Assembly (NCBI GenBank): GCA_016207905.1
Contig: JACQZC010000020.1
Span: 1 to 41,384, forward strand
Direction: 5' to 3'
Length of the DNA stretch: 41,384 nucleotides
Source of the DNA: Nitrospirota bacterium
Lineage (GTDB): Bacteria; Nitrospirota; Thermodesulfovibrionia; Thermodesulfovibrionales; JdFR-86
Positions 1-7,706 of the stretch are shown one piece after another. Both the position numbers and the translations under genes were made by a program. The notes beneath the pieces were generated by a model. It was given only the letters and a program-made list of their open reading frames with translations, was not told where the DNA came from and did not search any database. Each line of letters opens with the position of its first letter. The stretch's first letter is position 1.

Positions 1-59
1 AGCCAGTCCGAAATCAAACTCACTCTCTCGTCCATAGGTCTCACCTCTCTCCATGGCAT
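1..59 (-). CDS. IS481-like transposase, N-terminal fragment cut by window edge
   Basis: Reverse-strand ATG at 59 is preceded by a strong AGGAGGT ribosome site and opens with MPWREVRPMDERV followed by SLISDWL. The MPW-x-E-x-x-PMDER opening is, from memory, that of IS481-type DDE integrase-core transposases, which continue with a helix-turn-helix region. Only about 19 codons are inside the window, so the catalytic core cannot be inspected. The imperfect repeats just upstream (89-134) look like the terminal sequences of the element. Family assignment rests on the short N-terminus and the adjacent repeats. Confidence 0.7.
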   Translation of the reverse strand, partial: MPWREVRPMDERVSLISDW

Positions 60-88
60 CGCAATACCTCCTTGCTCTGCCATTATAC

Positions 89-134
89 TGTTACCCATGT
101 CCGTAGGTTAATCTGTTACCTATGTTAGCAGGTT
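89..134. repeat. Terminal repeats of the IS481-like element
   Basis: Two imperfect direct copies, 89-109 and 114-134, each start TGTTACC and end AGGTT and match at 17 of 21 positions. They lie directly upstream of the transposase start on its promoter side. Tandem TGTTACC motifs at the outer end are what I would expect of transposase-binding repeats in this type of element. The outer boundary of the insertion is therefore probably near 134. The target duplication cannot be checked because the other end is outside the window. Confidence 0.5.
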
Positions 135-186
135 GCACCCTCCCCTAACCCTCTTTGCTAAAAGGGGGATTACTTCTAAAAATTCC

Positions 187-215
187 TTGACAGAAAGGAG
201 GCGGCTGCTTAATAT
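187..215 (+). promoter_or_regulatory. Promoter for the lipoprotein gene
   Basis: TTGACA at 187-192, a 17-base spacer and TAATAT at 210-215 form a near-consensus sigma-70 promoter. It lies about 95 bases upstream of the lipoprotein start at 311. Region 134-180 holds only a degraded C-rich dispersed repeat, like the one at 6181-6317. Confidence 0.6.
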
Positions 216-310
216 AAAATGTAACCTGTCTGCGTGCATCGCACAGGCAGGCCAGAGCCCTTCTTACTTCAACGAAAGGAAGGGACAATATCACTATAAA
301 TGGAGAGTCG

Positions 311-907
311 ATGATACGCAAAGGAGTATTTTTAGCATTGAGCATATTGCTTTTCACATCTTGCTCCAGTGAAAAGTTTTCTGGCGGGGAATATAAGAAC
401 CGGGATATGGGCTTTTTGGTTCAGTTCCCGGATAGTTGGATTCAAGGGGAAAAATCATCGAGGTTACTCGGAACTGTAGTAACAATATTCAACTTTCATA
501 ATCGCAGTTTACCTGCAGATGCTACGGTAAGCATCACTGTCGTAAACCAGATACCAGATTTGCAGTCAGAGGTTGATTTTGAAGATTATTACCGTTCGGT
601 CATTCTCATCGAAGAAACGGGTTTAACATCCGAAACGAAGCCTGAAGAAGTGCTTGAAAAGGTATTGCCATATATGGAGGCGAGAAAAGAAATAAGCTCG
701 GGAAGAACAACGCTTGATACAACATCTGCCTGGTGGTTCAGCATCAATCACGAACGGAACAGGTCGCAATATAAGTCTACCGTATATTATGCGATTAACA
801 ATGGACGGTGGTACGCCGTCAGATGTGAGGCATCGGAAGACAATTACCATGCCTTCAAAGACACATTTGAGGAAATCATAAAAAGCTTCAAGTTTCTCGG
901 TAATTAA
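311..907 (+). CDS. Putative lipoprotein, PsbP-like fold possible
   Basis: This is a 198-residue exported protein of unknown function. Residues 1-17 form a signal peptide ending in a lipobox (LLFTSC), so Cys18 should be lipidated. The mature part contains a segment near 33-45 reading MGFLVQFPDSW, followed by alternating strands, and ends with an ESF/KSF-type helix (IIKSFKF). That layout resembles small PsbP/Mog1-like lipoproteins, but this is inference from pattern only. The start ATG at 311 has a weak GGAGAG upstream. The gene stands alone between the IS end and rplU. Confidence 0.75.
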   Translation: MIRKGVFLALSILLFTSCSSEKFSGGEYKNRDMGFLVQFPDSWIQGEKSSRLLGTVVTIFNFHNRSLPADATVSITVVNQIPDLQSEVDFEDYYRSVILIEETGLTSETKPEEVLEKVLPYMEARKEISSGRTTLDTTSAWWFSINHERNRSQYKSTVYYAINNGRWYAVRCEASEDNYHAFKDTFEEIIKSFKFLGN

Positions 908-953
908 TAAATAAACCCTTTCTAAATTGGCTTGACACCTTCCATAGGTAGCA

Positions 954-983
954 TTGACAAAGGCACTAAAATAATGCTAAGTT
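954..983 (+). promoter_or_regulatory. Candidate rplU operon promoter
   Basis: TTGACA at 954-959 is followed after 18 bases by TAAGTT at 978-983. The latter is preceded by TGC, giving an extended -10. It sits 21 bases before the rplU start. The -10 hexamer itself is a poor match. A second TTGACA at 932-937 has no good partner. Confidence 0.4.
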
Positions 984-1004
984 TAAAGTCTTAGAGGTGA
1001 TTTC

Positions 1005-1319
1005 ATGTATGCGATAATACAAACAGGTGGAAAGCAATACAGGGTCTCGGAGGGAGACAGTATTAAAGTAGAGAAGCTCCCCGGGGAGACAGGCTCAGAG
1101 ATAAGATTAGACAGGGTAGTTGCACTCATAAAAGACTCAGGGAGTGTTTTTGGAAACCCTTATGTCTCAGGTGCTTCTGTGGTTGCAGAGGTGATGGGCT
1201 CTGGTAAAAAGGAAAAGGTTATTGTATTCAAGCAGAGGCCAAGAAAGGGCTTTAGAAAATTAACAGGGCACAGACAGCCCTTCACGACCCTGAAGATAAA
1301 GGAGATACAGGGAGGCTGA
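1005..1319 (+). CDS. rplU: Large ribosomal subunit protein L21
   Basis: A 104-residue protein matching L21 along its whole length. It has the [14 protein letters not shown] opening, a central VxGxP-like loop ([11 protein letters not shown]), and the basic 23S-rRNA-binding tail ([14 protein letters not shown]) before TTLKI. It binds 23S rRNA in the 50S subunit. A GAGGTGA ribosome site lies 4-5 bases before ATG 1005. It is first of the rplU-rpmA-obgE-proB set, the common bacterial order, with one base between it and rpmA. Confidence 0.97.
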   Translation: MYAIIQTGGKQYRVSEGDSIKVEKLPGETGSEIRLDRVVALIKDSGSVFGNPYVSGASVVAEVMGSGKKEKVIVFKQRPRKGFRKLTGHRQPFTTLKIKEIQGG

Positions 1320-1320
1320 T

Positions 1321-1587
1321 ATGGCACATAAAAAAGGCGTTGGCTCTACAAGAAATGGCAGGGATTCGGAATCAAAGCGTCTTGGAGTTAAAAGATTTGG
1401 AGGACAGTTTGTCAGAGGAGGCACTATATTAGTAAGACAAAGAGGGACGAGATTTCATCCTGGTCTTAATGTGCAGAAGGGCTCTGATGACACCTTGTTT
1501 TCGAGGATAGACGGGGTTGTCTCATTCGAAAGAAAAAATAGGGATAAAATGCAGATAAGCGTTTATCCTGTCGAGGCAACAGTTTAA
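1321..1587 (+). CDS. rpmA: Large ribosomal subunit protein L27
   Basis: An 88-residue L27. The mature-type N-terminus [16 protein letters not shown] reaches toward the peptidyl-transferase centre. The family core [22 protein letters not shown] follows in two adjoining stretches. There is no N-terminal propeptide of the Firmicutes type. It is co-transcribed with rplU and followed by a clear intrinsic terminator at 1627. Confidence 0.97.
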   Translation: MAHKKGVGSTRNGRDSESKRLGVKRFGGQFVRGGTILVRQRGTRFHPGLNVQKGSDDTLFSRIDGVVSFERKNRDKMQISVYPVEATV

Positions 1588-1626
1588 ATTGGCATTGCCC
1601 CTGAATGGGGTAAATCTATTTCATCG

Positions 1627-1650
1627 AGGCGGTTGAAACCGCCTTTTTTG
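1627..1650 (+). terminator. Rho-independent terminator after rpmA
   Basis: The stem AGGCGGT/ACCGCCT (1627-1633 with 1638-1644) closes a TGAA tetraloop and runs into six Ts. It lies 40 bases after the rpmA stop and 21 bases before obgE. It probably terminates most ribosomal-protein transcripts and lowers obgE-proB expression. Confidence 0.85.
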
Positions 1651-1670
1651 TTTTAAAATAAGGCAAAACG

Positions 1671-2666
1671 ATGCAATTTATAGATTATGTAAAAATATCC
1701 GTTAAGGCAGGTAATGGCGGAAGAGGCTGTGTGAGCTTTAGAAGGGAAAAGTATGTCCCCCGCGGAGGCCCTGATGGCGGAAATGGAGGAAGAGGCGGAC
1801 ATGTGCTTTTTATGGCAGACAGTGAGCTAAATACCCTTCTTGATTTAAGATACCAGCAAAGTTATAAGGCAAAAAACGGCATGCACGGAAAAGGCAAAAA
1901 CATGACGGGTAAAGACGGAGACGACCTTATAATTCATGTGCCTGTTGGAACCATTATAAAAGATGCTGCAACAGATGATGTGCTATTGGACCTCGATGAG
2001 GAAGGCAAACAGGAACTTATTGCAAAAGGAGGTAGAGGCGGATTAGGAAATGCCCATTTCAAGGGCCCTGTAAGGCAGGCACCAAGGTTTGCCCAGCCAG
2101 GTGAGCAGGGTGAGGAAAAAGACCTTATAGTGGAGCTTAAACTCCTTGCCGATGTCGGGCTCATAGGACTGCCTAATTCAGGGAAATCCACATTAATCTC
2201 TGTAATCTCTTCTGCAAGACCAAAGATAGCTGATTATCCGTTTACAACCCTTACGCCAAACTTAGGTGTTGTAAAGCTCAAGGACATGAGGAGCTTCGTT
2301 GTTGCAGACATACCCGGTCTTATAAGTGGTGCTCATAAAGGAGCTGGGTTGGGTTTTCAGTTCCTAAGACATGTAGAGAGAACATCTGTATTGGTTCATC
2401 TCGTGGATGTCTCATCCATGTCGGAGGCTGACCCTGTGAGTAGCCTCGAGACAGTGGAAAAAGAGCTTTCCCTTTTTAGCCCTATGCTCGTGAAAAAACC
2501 ACTTGTTGTTATAGGCACAAAGATAGATATCGTGGATAAGAAAAAACTTGACAGGCTTTCAAAATACTGTAAGACTAAAAGAATTGATTTCTTCCCTATA
2601 TCGGCAGTTAAAGGAGAAGGCGTAAAAGAACTTATCTTATACCTTGCAGGAAAGGTCTTAAAATGA
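1671..2666 (+). CDS. obgE: GTPase Obg/CgtA, ribosome assembly
   Basis: A 331-residue Obg GTPase acting in late 50S assembly and stress signalling. The glycine-rich Obg fold occupies about 1-158. The G domain has P-loop GLPNSGKST at 165-173, switch I TTLTPNLG, DIPGL at 213-217 and a GTKID G4 motif. The C-terminal OCT domain seen in longer Obg proteins is absent, giving the short form. No good Shine-Dalgarno precedes ATG 1671, but the protein begins exactly where the family does. Its last four bases overlap proB (ATGA), implying translational coupling. Confidence 0.96.
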   Translation: MQFIDYVKISVKAGNGGRGCVSFRREKYVPRGGPDGGNGGRGGHVLFMADSELNTLLDLRYQQSYKAKNGMHGKGKNMTGKDGDDLIIHVPVGTIIKDAATDDVLLDLDEEGKQELIAKGGRGGLGNAHFKGPVRQAPRFAQPGEQGEEKDLIVELKLLADVGLIGLPNSGKSTLISVISSARPKIADYPFTTLTPNLGVVKLKDMRSFVVADIPGLISGAHKGAGLGFQFLRHVERTSVLVHLVDVSSMSEADPVSSLETVEKELSLFSPMLVKKPLVVIGTKIDIVDKKKLDRLSKYCKTKRIDFFPISAVKGEGVKELILYLAGKVLK

Positions 2667-3769
2667 CAATAGTCATAAAGATTGGCAGTAATATCATAGC
2701 AGACGAAAAAGGACTCGCTGAAAAAGAGATGCAGGCAATCGTAGCGGATATATCCTCTGTCTCTGATATGGGACATGATGTAGTAGTTGTCTCTTCAGGA
2801 GCAGTTGCCGCAGGCATGAGGAAATTAGGGCTTAAGAGAAAGCCAATGGACATAAAGCTCAAGCAGGCATCTGCGGCAATAGGACAGTCCTCGCTCATGT
2901 GGGCATATGAAAGATGCTTCAATGCTCATGGCAAAAAGGTTGCACAGGTTCTTCTTACCCGTGATGACATATCAGACAGAAAAAGATATATGAATTCGAG
3001 GAACACCCTTCTGACCCTGATTTCCTATGGAGTCATACCTGTGATTAACGAAAACGACACAGTTGCAATAGATGAGATTAGGTTTGGCGACAATGACCAG
3101 CTTGCGGCAATGGTAGCCTCGCTTGTTTCAGCAGAAAGGCTGATTATACTTTCCGATGTCGAGGGGCTTTACTCAGAAGACCCTAAGAAAAACCCAAGGG
3201 CAGAGCTTATAAAAACCGTGAATGAGATTACCGCTCACATGCTAAAGACTGCTAAGGGAGAGGGTGCACTCGGCACAGGCGGAATGCTCTCGAAACTCCT
3301 TGCCGCAGATAAGGCAGTTGGCTCAGGGATAACAGTAAACATCATAAACGGAAAAAAGCACGGGCTCCTTCAGAGCCTTCTTAATGGACATTCTCATGGA
3401 ACGGAATTCTCCTCGAGAAAAGGAAGGCTTTCAGCTAAAAAAGGCTGGATAGCATTTGGCATAAAGCCAAAGGGCTCGATTGTCATAGATGAGGGTGCAA
3501 AGAAGGCACTCATCAGTCTCGGCAGAAGCCTTCTTCCATCTGGAATCATAAAGACCGAGGGAAGTTTTGAGGCAGGAGATGCTGTTTATTGTCTTGATTC
3601 AGGAGGAGTGCGAATTGCAAAGGGCTTGACTAATTACTCCTCAGAGGAAATCGAAAAGATAAAAGGTAAAAAGACCTCTGACATAGAGAAGGCTCTTGGG
3701 TTTAAATACTCCGATGAGATTATTCATAGAGACAATATGGTGATACTACTTAGGGCATCGGGTAATTAG
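2663..3769 (+). CDS. proB: Glutamate 5-kinase
   Basis: A 368-residue enzyme phosphorylating glutamate to gamma-glutamyl phosphate, the first step of proline synthesis. The N-terminal amino-acid-kinase domain (about 1-255) shows VIKIGSN, VSSGAVAAGM, NENDTVA and the GTGGM motif. A C-terminal PUA domain (about 270-355) follows, as in the long bacterial form. The start overlaps the obgE stop. The stop overlaps the convergent aspS stop by four bases. No proA is present in the window. Confidence 0.96.
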   Translation: MTIVIKIGSNIIADEKGLAEKEMQAIVADISSVSDMGHDVVVVSSGAVAAGMRKLGLKRKPMDIKLKQASAAIGQSSLMWAYERCFNAHGKKVAQVLLTRDDISDRKRYMNSRNTLLTLISYGVIPVINENDTVAIDEIRFGDNDQLAAMVASLVSAERLIILSDVEGLYSEDPKKNPRAELIKTVNEITAHMLKTAKGEGALGTGGMLSKLLAADKAVGSGITVNIINGKKHGLLQSLLNGHSHGTEFSSRKGRLSAKKGWIAFGIKPKGSIVIDEGAKKALISLGRSLLPSGIIKTEGSFEAGDAVYCLDSGGVRIAKGLTNYSSEEIEKIKGKKTSDIEKALGFKYSDEIIHRDNMVILLRASGN

Positions 3770-5544
3770 CCCTCTATTTTTACACGAAGCTCTTTTAGCT
3801 GTTTTTCATCCACTACATTTGGTGCACCACTTAAGAGGCAGACCGACTTCTGTGTCTTTGGAAATGCAATCACATCCCTTATCGAGTCTGCACCAGCCAT
3901 AATCATTAGAAGCCTGTCAAGACCTAATGCGATGCCTCCGTGCGGAGGCGCTCCAAAGTCAAGTGCATCTAACAAAAAGCCGAATTTCACCCGTGCCTCA
4001 TCCTCTCCTATTCCCAAAAGCTCAAACATCTTTCTCTGTATGTCTCTTCTATGGATTCTTATACTTCCGCCTCCTATCTCATAGCCATTAAGAACAATGT
4101 CATATGACTTTGCAGAAAGTCTTAAAAGCCCATCCTTATCGTTTATATCCTCTTTCAGCATCATTTCCATGTCCTCATCGGTTGGCGATGTAAATGGATG
4201 ATGCATTGCAGTGAGCCTTCCTTCTTCTTCATCCCACTCAAAAAGCGGATAATCCGTGACCCAGAGAAATTTGTAGCCTGTGCTAATGAGATTAAGTCTT
4301 TTGCCTAATTCGAGCCGAAGTCTGCTTAAGACATCATGGACAACCCTCTCTTTGTCAGCCACAAAGAGCATGAGGTCTCCGGGCTCAGCCTCAAGCCTCT
4401 GAGACATTTCTTTCAGCACTTCTTCTGGAAAGAATTTTACGATGGGAGAATCAAACTTCCCATTAGGCTCTATGACCTTTATCCATGCAATGCCCTTTGC
4501 ACCAAAAGTCTTTGCCTCATCTATGAGGGTGTCTAAGTCTTTTCTCGACAATCCTGCCATACCTTTTCCATTTATAGCCTTAACCCTTTCTCCTTGACCG
4601 AGTGCATCTAAGAAGACCTTAAAAGAGCCCTTCCCTACAAGGTCTGCCATATCCTTAAGAGGCATGCCAAATCTTATATCAGGCTTATCGTTTCCAAACC
4701 TCTCCATGGAGTCCTTGTAAGTTAATCTCGGAAACGGAACCGAAAGCTCAGTATCGAGCACCTCCTTAAAGACATATTTCATCATGCCCTCTATTATGCC
4801 GATTATGTTTTCCCTGTCTATGAATGAGCTTTCTATGTCTACCTGTGTGAATTCAGGCTGTCTGTCTGCCCGTAGGTCTTCGTCCCTGAAGCACTTTACT
4901 ATCTGGAAATATTTCTCAAATCCAGATACCATAAGAATCTGCTTAAAAAGCTGTGGGGACTGTGGAAGTGCATAGAAATGTCCGGGATTAAGCCTGCTTG
5001 GAACAAGATAGTCCCTTGCACCTTCAGGAGTGCTTTTTGTAAGCATTGGGGTCTCTATCTCTAAGAATCCGCATTTATCGAGATAATCCCTTATAGTTTT
5101 AACTGCACGATGTCTTAAAATCAGGTTTTTCTGCATCTCGGGTCTTCTAAGGTCAAGGTACCTGTATTTATACCTTAAGGCTTCTCCTACTTCTTCCTCA
5201 AGTCCAAATGGAAGAGGCAGGGACTCGTTAAGCACTTTGAGAGAGTCTGCATAAAGCTCAACCATGCCTGTTGGTAGCATGAGGTTCTCTGTGCCTTCGG
5301 GTCTTTTTTTGATGGTGCCCTTTACAGAGATGACATACTCTGCCCTTAAGCTGTGTGCAAGCTTATGTAGTTGTTCTGAGACCTCAGGGTTAAAAACAAC
5401 CTGGATGATACCTGACCTGTCCCTTAAATCGATGAATATCAATCCGCCATGGTCACGCCTTCTGAATACCCAGCCAGAGACAGTAAGGCTCTGCCCTATA
5501 TCGGATTGTCTTATTTCGCCACAGCCTTTATCTCTGAGCATCAT
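3766..5544 (-). CDS. aspS: Aspartyl-tRNA synthetase
   Basis: A 592-residue bacterial-type class IIb synthetase charging tRNA-Asp. It has an N-terminal OB-fold anticodon domain (WVFRRRDHGGLIFIDLRDRSG), class II motif 1 near 165-180, motif 2 (FRDEDLRADRQPEFTQVD), a GAD insertion (about 295-420), and motif 3 (GIALGLDRLLMI) near the C-terminus. Whether it is discriminating or also charges tRNA-Asn cannot be decided here. Two adjacent ATGs (5544 and 5541) sit immediately after GGAGGT, which is unusually close. Convergent with proB, overlapping by four bases. Confidence 0.96.
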   Translation of the reverse strand: MMLRDKGCGEIRQSDIGQSLTVSGWVFRRRDHGGLIFIDLRDRSGIIQVVFNPEVSEQLHKLAHSLRAEYVISVKGTIKKRPEGTENLMLPTGMVELYADSLKVLNESLPLPFGLEEEVGEALRYKYRYLDLRRPEMQKNLILRHRAVKTIRDYLDKCGFLEIETPMLTKSTPEGARDYLVPSRLNPGHFYALPQSPQLFKQILMVSGFEKYFQIVKCFRDEDLRADRQPEFTQVDIESSFIDRENIIGIIEGMMKYVFKEVLDTELSVPFPRLTYKDSMERFGNDKPDIRFGMPLKDMADLVGKGSFKVFLDALGQGERVKAINGKGMAGLSRKDLDTLIDEAKTFGAKGIAWIKVIEPNGKFDSPIVKFFPEEVLKEMSQRLEAEPGDLMLFVADKERVVHDVLSRLRLELGKRLNLISTGYKFLWVTDYPLFEWDEEEGRLTAMHHPFTSPTDEDMEMMLKEDINDKDGLLRLSAKSYDIVLNGYEIGGGSIRIHRRDIQRKMFELLGIGEDEARVKFGFLLDALDFGAPPHGGIALGLDRLLMIMAGADSIRDVIAFPKTQKSVCLLSGAPNVVDEKQLKELRVKIEG

Positions 5545-5597
5545 ACCTCCATAGAAATGTTATTTCTGAAAAAATCAGAAAGCCAATTATTTTACCA
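5545..5597 (-). promoter_or_regulatory. aspS promoter and leader with small hairpin
   Basis: On the reverse strand TGG-TAAAAT (extended -10, hexamer 5589-5594) lies about 45 bases before the aspS start. The leader contains a 7-bp hairpin (TTTCTGA/TCAGAAA, about 5560-5580) and a GGAGGT site at 5545-5550. I saw no T-box-like structure. Confidence 0.4.
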
Positions 5598-5680
5598 TAA
5601 TGCCTAATGGTTTAATGCCCTTGTTGTTTCTTTTCAAAATCGTTGCCATCTCCTTTTTTTATAGGTTCAAGTTGAATTCC

Positions 5681-6087
5681 CTAAGTGCTTGAATTATCTT
5701 CATTTTGATCGTTTGAGTGTTCAATCTTTTTCATTTTGTTCAAGTTGCAGTCTTTTTCATCAGACTCTATGAGCCTTGCCTTATCCATGAGAATTGCAGA
5801 GGCAATAACCTTATCTTTTAAAGAAGCATATATGAGGTTTAGCCATATATCAGGTTTAGCTCACTTATCCTGCTTAGGATATGGTCTGAAAGAAGCCAGT
5901 ATTTCATGGCTGCCCTTTTTTTAATCTCATCTATAAAAGGGCTTAAATTTTCAGTTGGCTCTTTTACGATGTTATGCAAACTTCCTATACTTATCTCAAG
6001 CGTAGAGGCTATTTCCCTGTAGGGCTTACCCTCAGCCAGTAAAATCCTTGCACTTAGTCTTTTTTCCTCTGTGATTTTTTTATTCAT
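5681..6087 (-). pseudogene. Broken small HTH gene, 17-bp tandem duplication
   Basis: From ATG 6087 (GGAGGT seven bases upstream) the frame reads MNKKITEEKRLSARILL and on into an HTH (KPYREIASTLEISIGSLHNIV, read in two parts) before stopping at 5839. The frame breaks inside a tandem repeat. CCATATATCAGGTTTAG at 5843-5859 repeats GCATATATGAGGTTTAG at 5826-5842 with 15/17 matches. Removing one unit joins ...SELNLIY to ASLKDKVIASAILMDK and runs to TAG at 5681-5683, giving about 129 residues. The C-terminal half recurs at 27558 and its extreme 3' part at 22331. Function is unknown; a phage- or element-type DNA-binding protein is plausible. Confidence 0.75.
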
Positions 6088-6100
6088 AAGTCTTACCTCC

Positions 6101-6173
6101 AACTATGGTTTTATAAGCTATAATCTATTAAAACTATAGTTAGTAGTATAAGGCATGGTTTTTGATTTGTCAA
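6101..6173 (-). promoter_or_regulatory. Promoter and two-site operator of the broken HTH gene
   Basis: Reverse strand: TTGACA (6168-6173), a 17-base spacer and TATACT (6145-6150) make a near-perfect promoter. AACTATAGTT, a palindrome, lies at 6132-6141 close to the expected start site. A near copy, AACTATGGTT, lies at 6101-6110, exactly 31 bases away centre to centre and next to the ribosome site. Two same-face sites spaced three helical turns apart suggest autorepression by the HTH protein. This is inference. Confidence 0.6.
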
Positions 6174-6180
6174 GCCCTTT

Positions 6181-6317
6181 TTTGCCTTTCCCCTCTATTA
6201 AGAGGGGTCAGGGGTGTGTAATCCCCTCTCCCCTTGCGGGAGAGGGCGAGGGTGAGGGGTGATTGGACTTTTCTGTTCACCCTCCCCCAACCCCTCCCCT
6301 CAAGGGAGGGGATTTTT
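6181..6317. repeat. C/G-rich REP-like dispersed repeats
   Basis: This stretch carries several imperfect copies of motifs such as CCCCTCTCCCCTTGCGGGAG and its complement. It ends in a strong hairpin CCCCTCCC/GGGAGGGG (6291-6298 with 6304-6311) followed by ATTTTT. A degraded relative is at about 138-172. The type is common in intergenic regions of many bacterial genomes. The last hairpin could act as a terminator on the plus strand, although no gene precedes it in that direction. Confidence 0.6.
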
Positions 6318-6324
6318 AGAGAGG

Positions 6325-6351
6325 TCATTCTGAATTCGTTTCAGAATCTCA
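6325..6351. repeat. Dispersed palindromic repeat (TTCTGAA-type)
   Basis: The sequence TCATTCTGAATTCGTTTCAG and the following bases form an imperfect palindrome (TTCTGAA...TTTCAGAA). It recurs almost unchanged at 27874-27900, differing mainly by AATTC versus AACTC. A decayed third version is visible at about 27914-27938. Confidence 0.65.
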
Positions 6352-6354
6352 GCT

Positions 6355-6420
6355 TCCTTATTTCTGTCTTACTAACCCTTGCAATAATCCTTATTTCTGT
6401 CTTACTAACCCTTGCAATAA
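6355..6420. repeat. Two perfect 33-bp tandem repeats
   Basis: Units 6355-6387 and 6388-6420 are identical, starting TCCTTATTTCTGTC and ending TTGCAATAA. There is no open reading frame of note across them. They may be a recent slippage product or a two-unit binding array upstream of the gene at 6483. Confidence 0.8.
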
Positions 6421-6465
6421 GTCATTGAAAAGAAATATTATTTAGGGGAATAAATATGGCTATTT

Positions 6466-6474
6466 TGTTATAAT
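6466..6474 (+). promoter_or_regulatory. Extended -10 just upstream of the 6483 gene
   Basis: TGT-TATAAT occupies 6466-6474 and only eight bases separate it from ATG 6483. No good -35 or ribosome site is present. Transcription from here would begin at or next to the start codon. Confidence 0.45.
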
Positions 6475-6482
6475 TCGCAGGT

Positions 6483-7268
6483 ATGAAAAACCACAGCTCA
6501 ATCTTTATGAGAAACCTCCAAAGAGGTATAGAAAAAGGCTATATCTCTTTGTCTTCTGACAATTCCAAGATTACCTACCATTGCCATAGGGACTATACAA
6601 CGAGTTTTAAGAAGCCAGAGGAAAAAGTAAGGGCATCATATTTTGCCGAGCTTATATTGGATTACGGTTATCCAAATAAAAGAATTGATATAGAGGTTAT
6701 TGTTCCAAGAAGAAAACCAGAGGACAGAGCAGATATTGTTGTTTATGAAGATGACGAGCTAAAAAAACCTTACTTAGTTGTTGAGTGCAAGAAAGATGGC
6801 ATTACCGATGCTGAATTTAAGCAGGCTATTGAGCAGGCTTTTGGAAATGCAAATAGTTTAAGGGCAAAATTTGCTTCTGTAATAGCCGGAATAACTAAGA
6901 CAACCTTTGACATCGCAGGATTTAAGCCAAGTGAAAGAGAAAAGAATGTTATATCAGATATTCCTATAAAATATGGCAAAACCCCAAAATATAGAAATGA
7001 AGTAAATAGAGATTTTTTATTCTATGTTTTAAGGACAACCCTATGTTTAAACCAAATGCTTCAAAGAAGTAGTGGCGGTAATTATCCAGCCATAACTCCA
7101 GAAGATCTTAAAAAAATTAAAGTTCCTCTCCCTCCTCTTGAAATCCAAAACAAAATCGCAGAGGAAGTTAAAAGACGAATATCTGAGGCTGAAAAGCTAA
7201 AGGCAGAAGCAAATAAAATTATAGAGTCAGCCAAAAAGCAGGTTGAAGAAATGATACTAAGCAGTTAA
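6483..7268 (+). CDS. HsdR-N nuclease / HsdS tail chimera, probable deletion remnant
   Basis: A 261-residue hybrid of two restriction-modification parts. Residues 1-170 match the N-terminal nuclease domain of type I R or fused R-M proteins: D84 in DRADIVVY and E101-x-K103 in VVECKK form the PD-(D/E)xK core, followed by the Q-rich helix AIEQAFGNANSLRAKF. From about 172 the protein becomes the C-terminal end of a specificity subunit: NRDFLFYVL, SSGGNYPAITPEDLKKIKVP, LPPLEIQNKIAEE, then a long coiled coil to the end. The methylase and most target-recognition sequence expected between these parts are missing, and the junction is in frame. Activity is doubtful; an expressed stump is possible. Confidence 0.7.
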   Translation: MKNHSSIFMRNLQRGIEKGYISLSSDNSKITYHCHRDYTTSFKKPEEKVRASYFAELILDYGYPNKRIDIEVIVPRRKPEDRADIVVYEDDELKKPYLVVECKKDGITDAEFKQAIEQAFGNANSLRAKFASVIAGITKTTFDIAGFKPSEREKNVISDIPIKYGKTPKYRNEVNRDFLFYVLRTTLCLNQMLQRSSGGNYPAITPEDLKKIKVPLPPLEIQNKIAEEVKRRISEAEKLKAEANKIIESAKKQVEEMILSS

Positions 7269-7288
7269 TTAAAAGGTAGGAGGTCTCT

Positions 7289-7636
7289 ATGCCATTACCA
7301 GTCTTAATAAGAACACTTATTGAAAAGAAAGTTGGTGAATTCTGCAAAAAGGGAGTTCCGCCACATGTGCTTGATCAAGTAAATCTTTCTTATAAAATAA
7401 GAGGCAATAGTGTGACTATTTTTGAAAACAGGGCCCCGTGGCATAGGGACATGGAAAAGTGGACTTCTATGGCAATAGCTCAGCTTAGATATGATGAAAA
7501 GACACAAAAATGGGCTCTTTACTGTGCTGATAGGAATGATAGATGGCATGAATATTACGATATAAAACCAACAAAAGATATAGATAAAATTTTAACTGAA
7601 ATAGATGAAGATCCTACAGGGATTTTCTGGGGATAA
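7289..7636 (+). CDS. DUF3024 family protein
   Basis: A 115-residue protein that, from memory, matches DUF3024 from end to end. Typical signatures are VPPHVLDQVNLSYKIRGNSV, the WTSMAIAQLRYD block, a tryptophan-rich strand (WALYCADRNDRWHEY) and the terminal DPTGIFWG. Function is unknown; such proteins are small, cytosolic and often found in accessory regions. AGGAGGT lies about eight bases before ATG 7289. It follows the restriction remnant by 20 bases and may share its transcript. Confidence 0.85.
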   Translation: MPLPVLIRTLIEKKVGEFCKKGVPPHVLDQVNLSYKIRGNSVTIFENRAPWHRDMEKWTSMAIAQLRYDEKTQKWALYCADRNDRWHEYYDIKPTKDIDKILTEIDEDPTGIFWG

Positions 7637-7706
7637 AAATAAGAGCAGGCAAACTTATCAGGGCAGCTGTATACTGCTATGCTATAATTACACAAAACAG
7701 GTAACC

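Noticed and set aside
133-372. A 79-codon frame from 133
   Set aside because: It covers the IS end, a C-rich repeat and the lipoprotein promoter and overlaps the lipoprotein start in another frame.
5545-5597. A T-box riboswitch in the aspS leader
   Set aside because: The leader is only about 45 bases with one short hairpin; there is no specifier loop, T-box sequence or terminator alternative.
6181-6420. CRISPR array
   Set aside because: Repeats are REP-like or perfect head-to-tail 33-mers with no spacers and no cas genes in the window.
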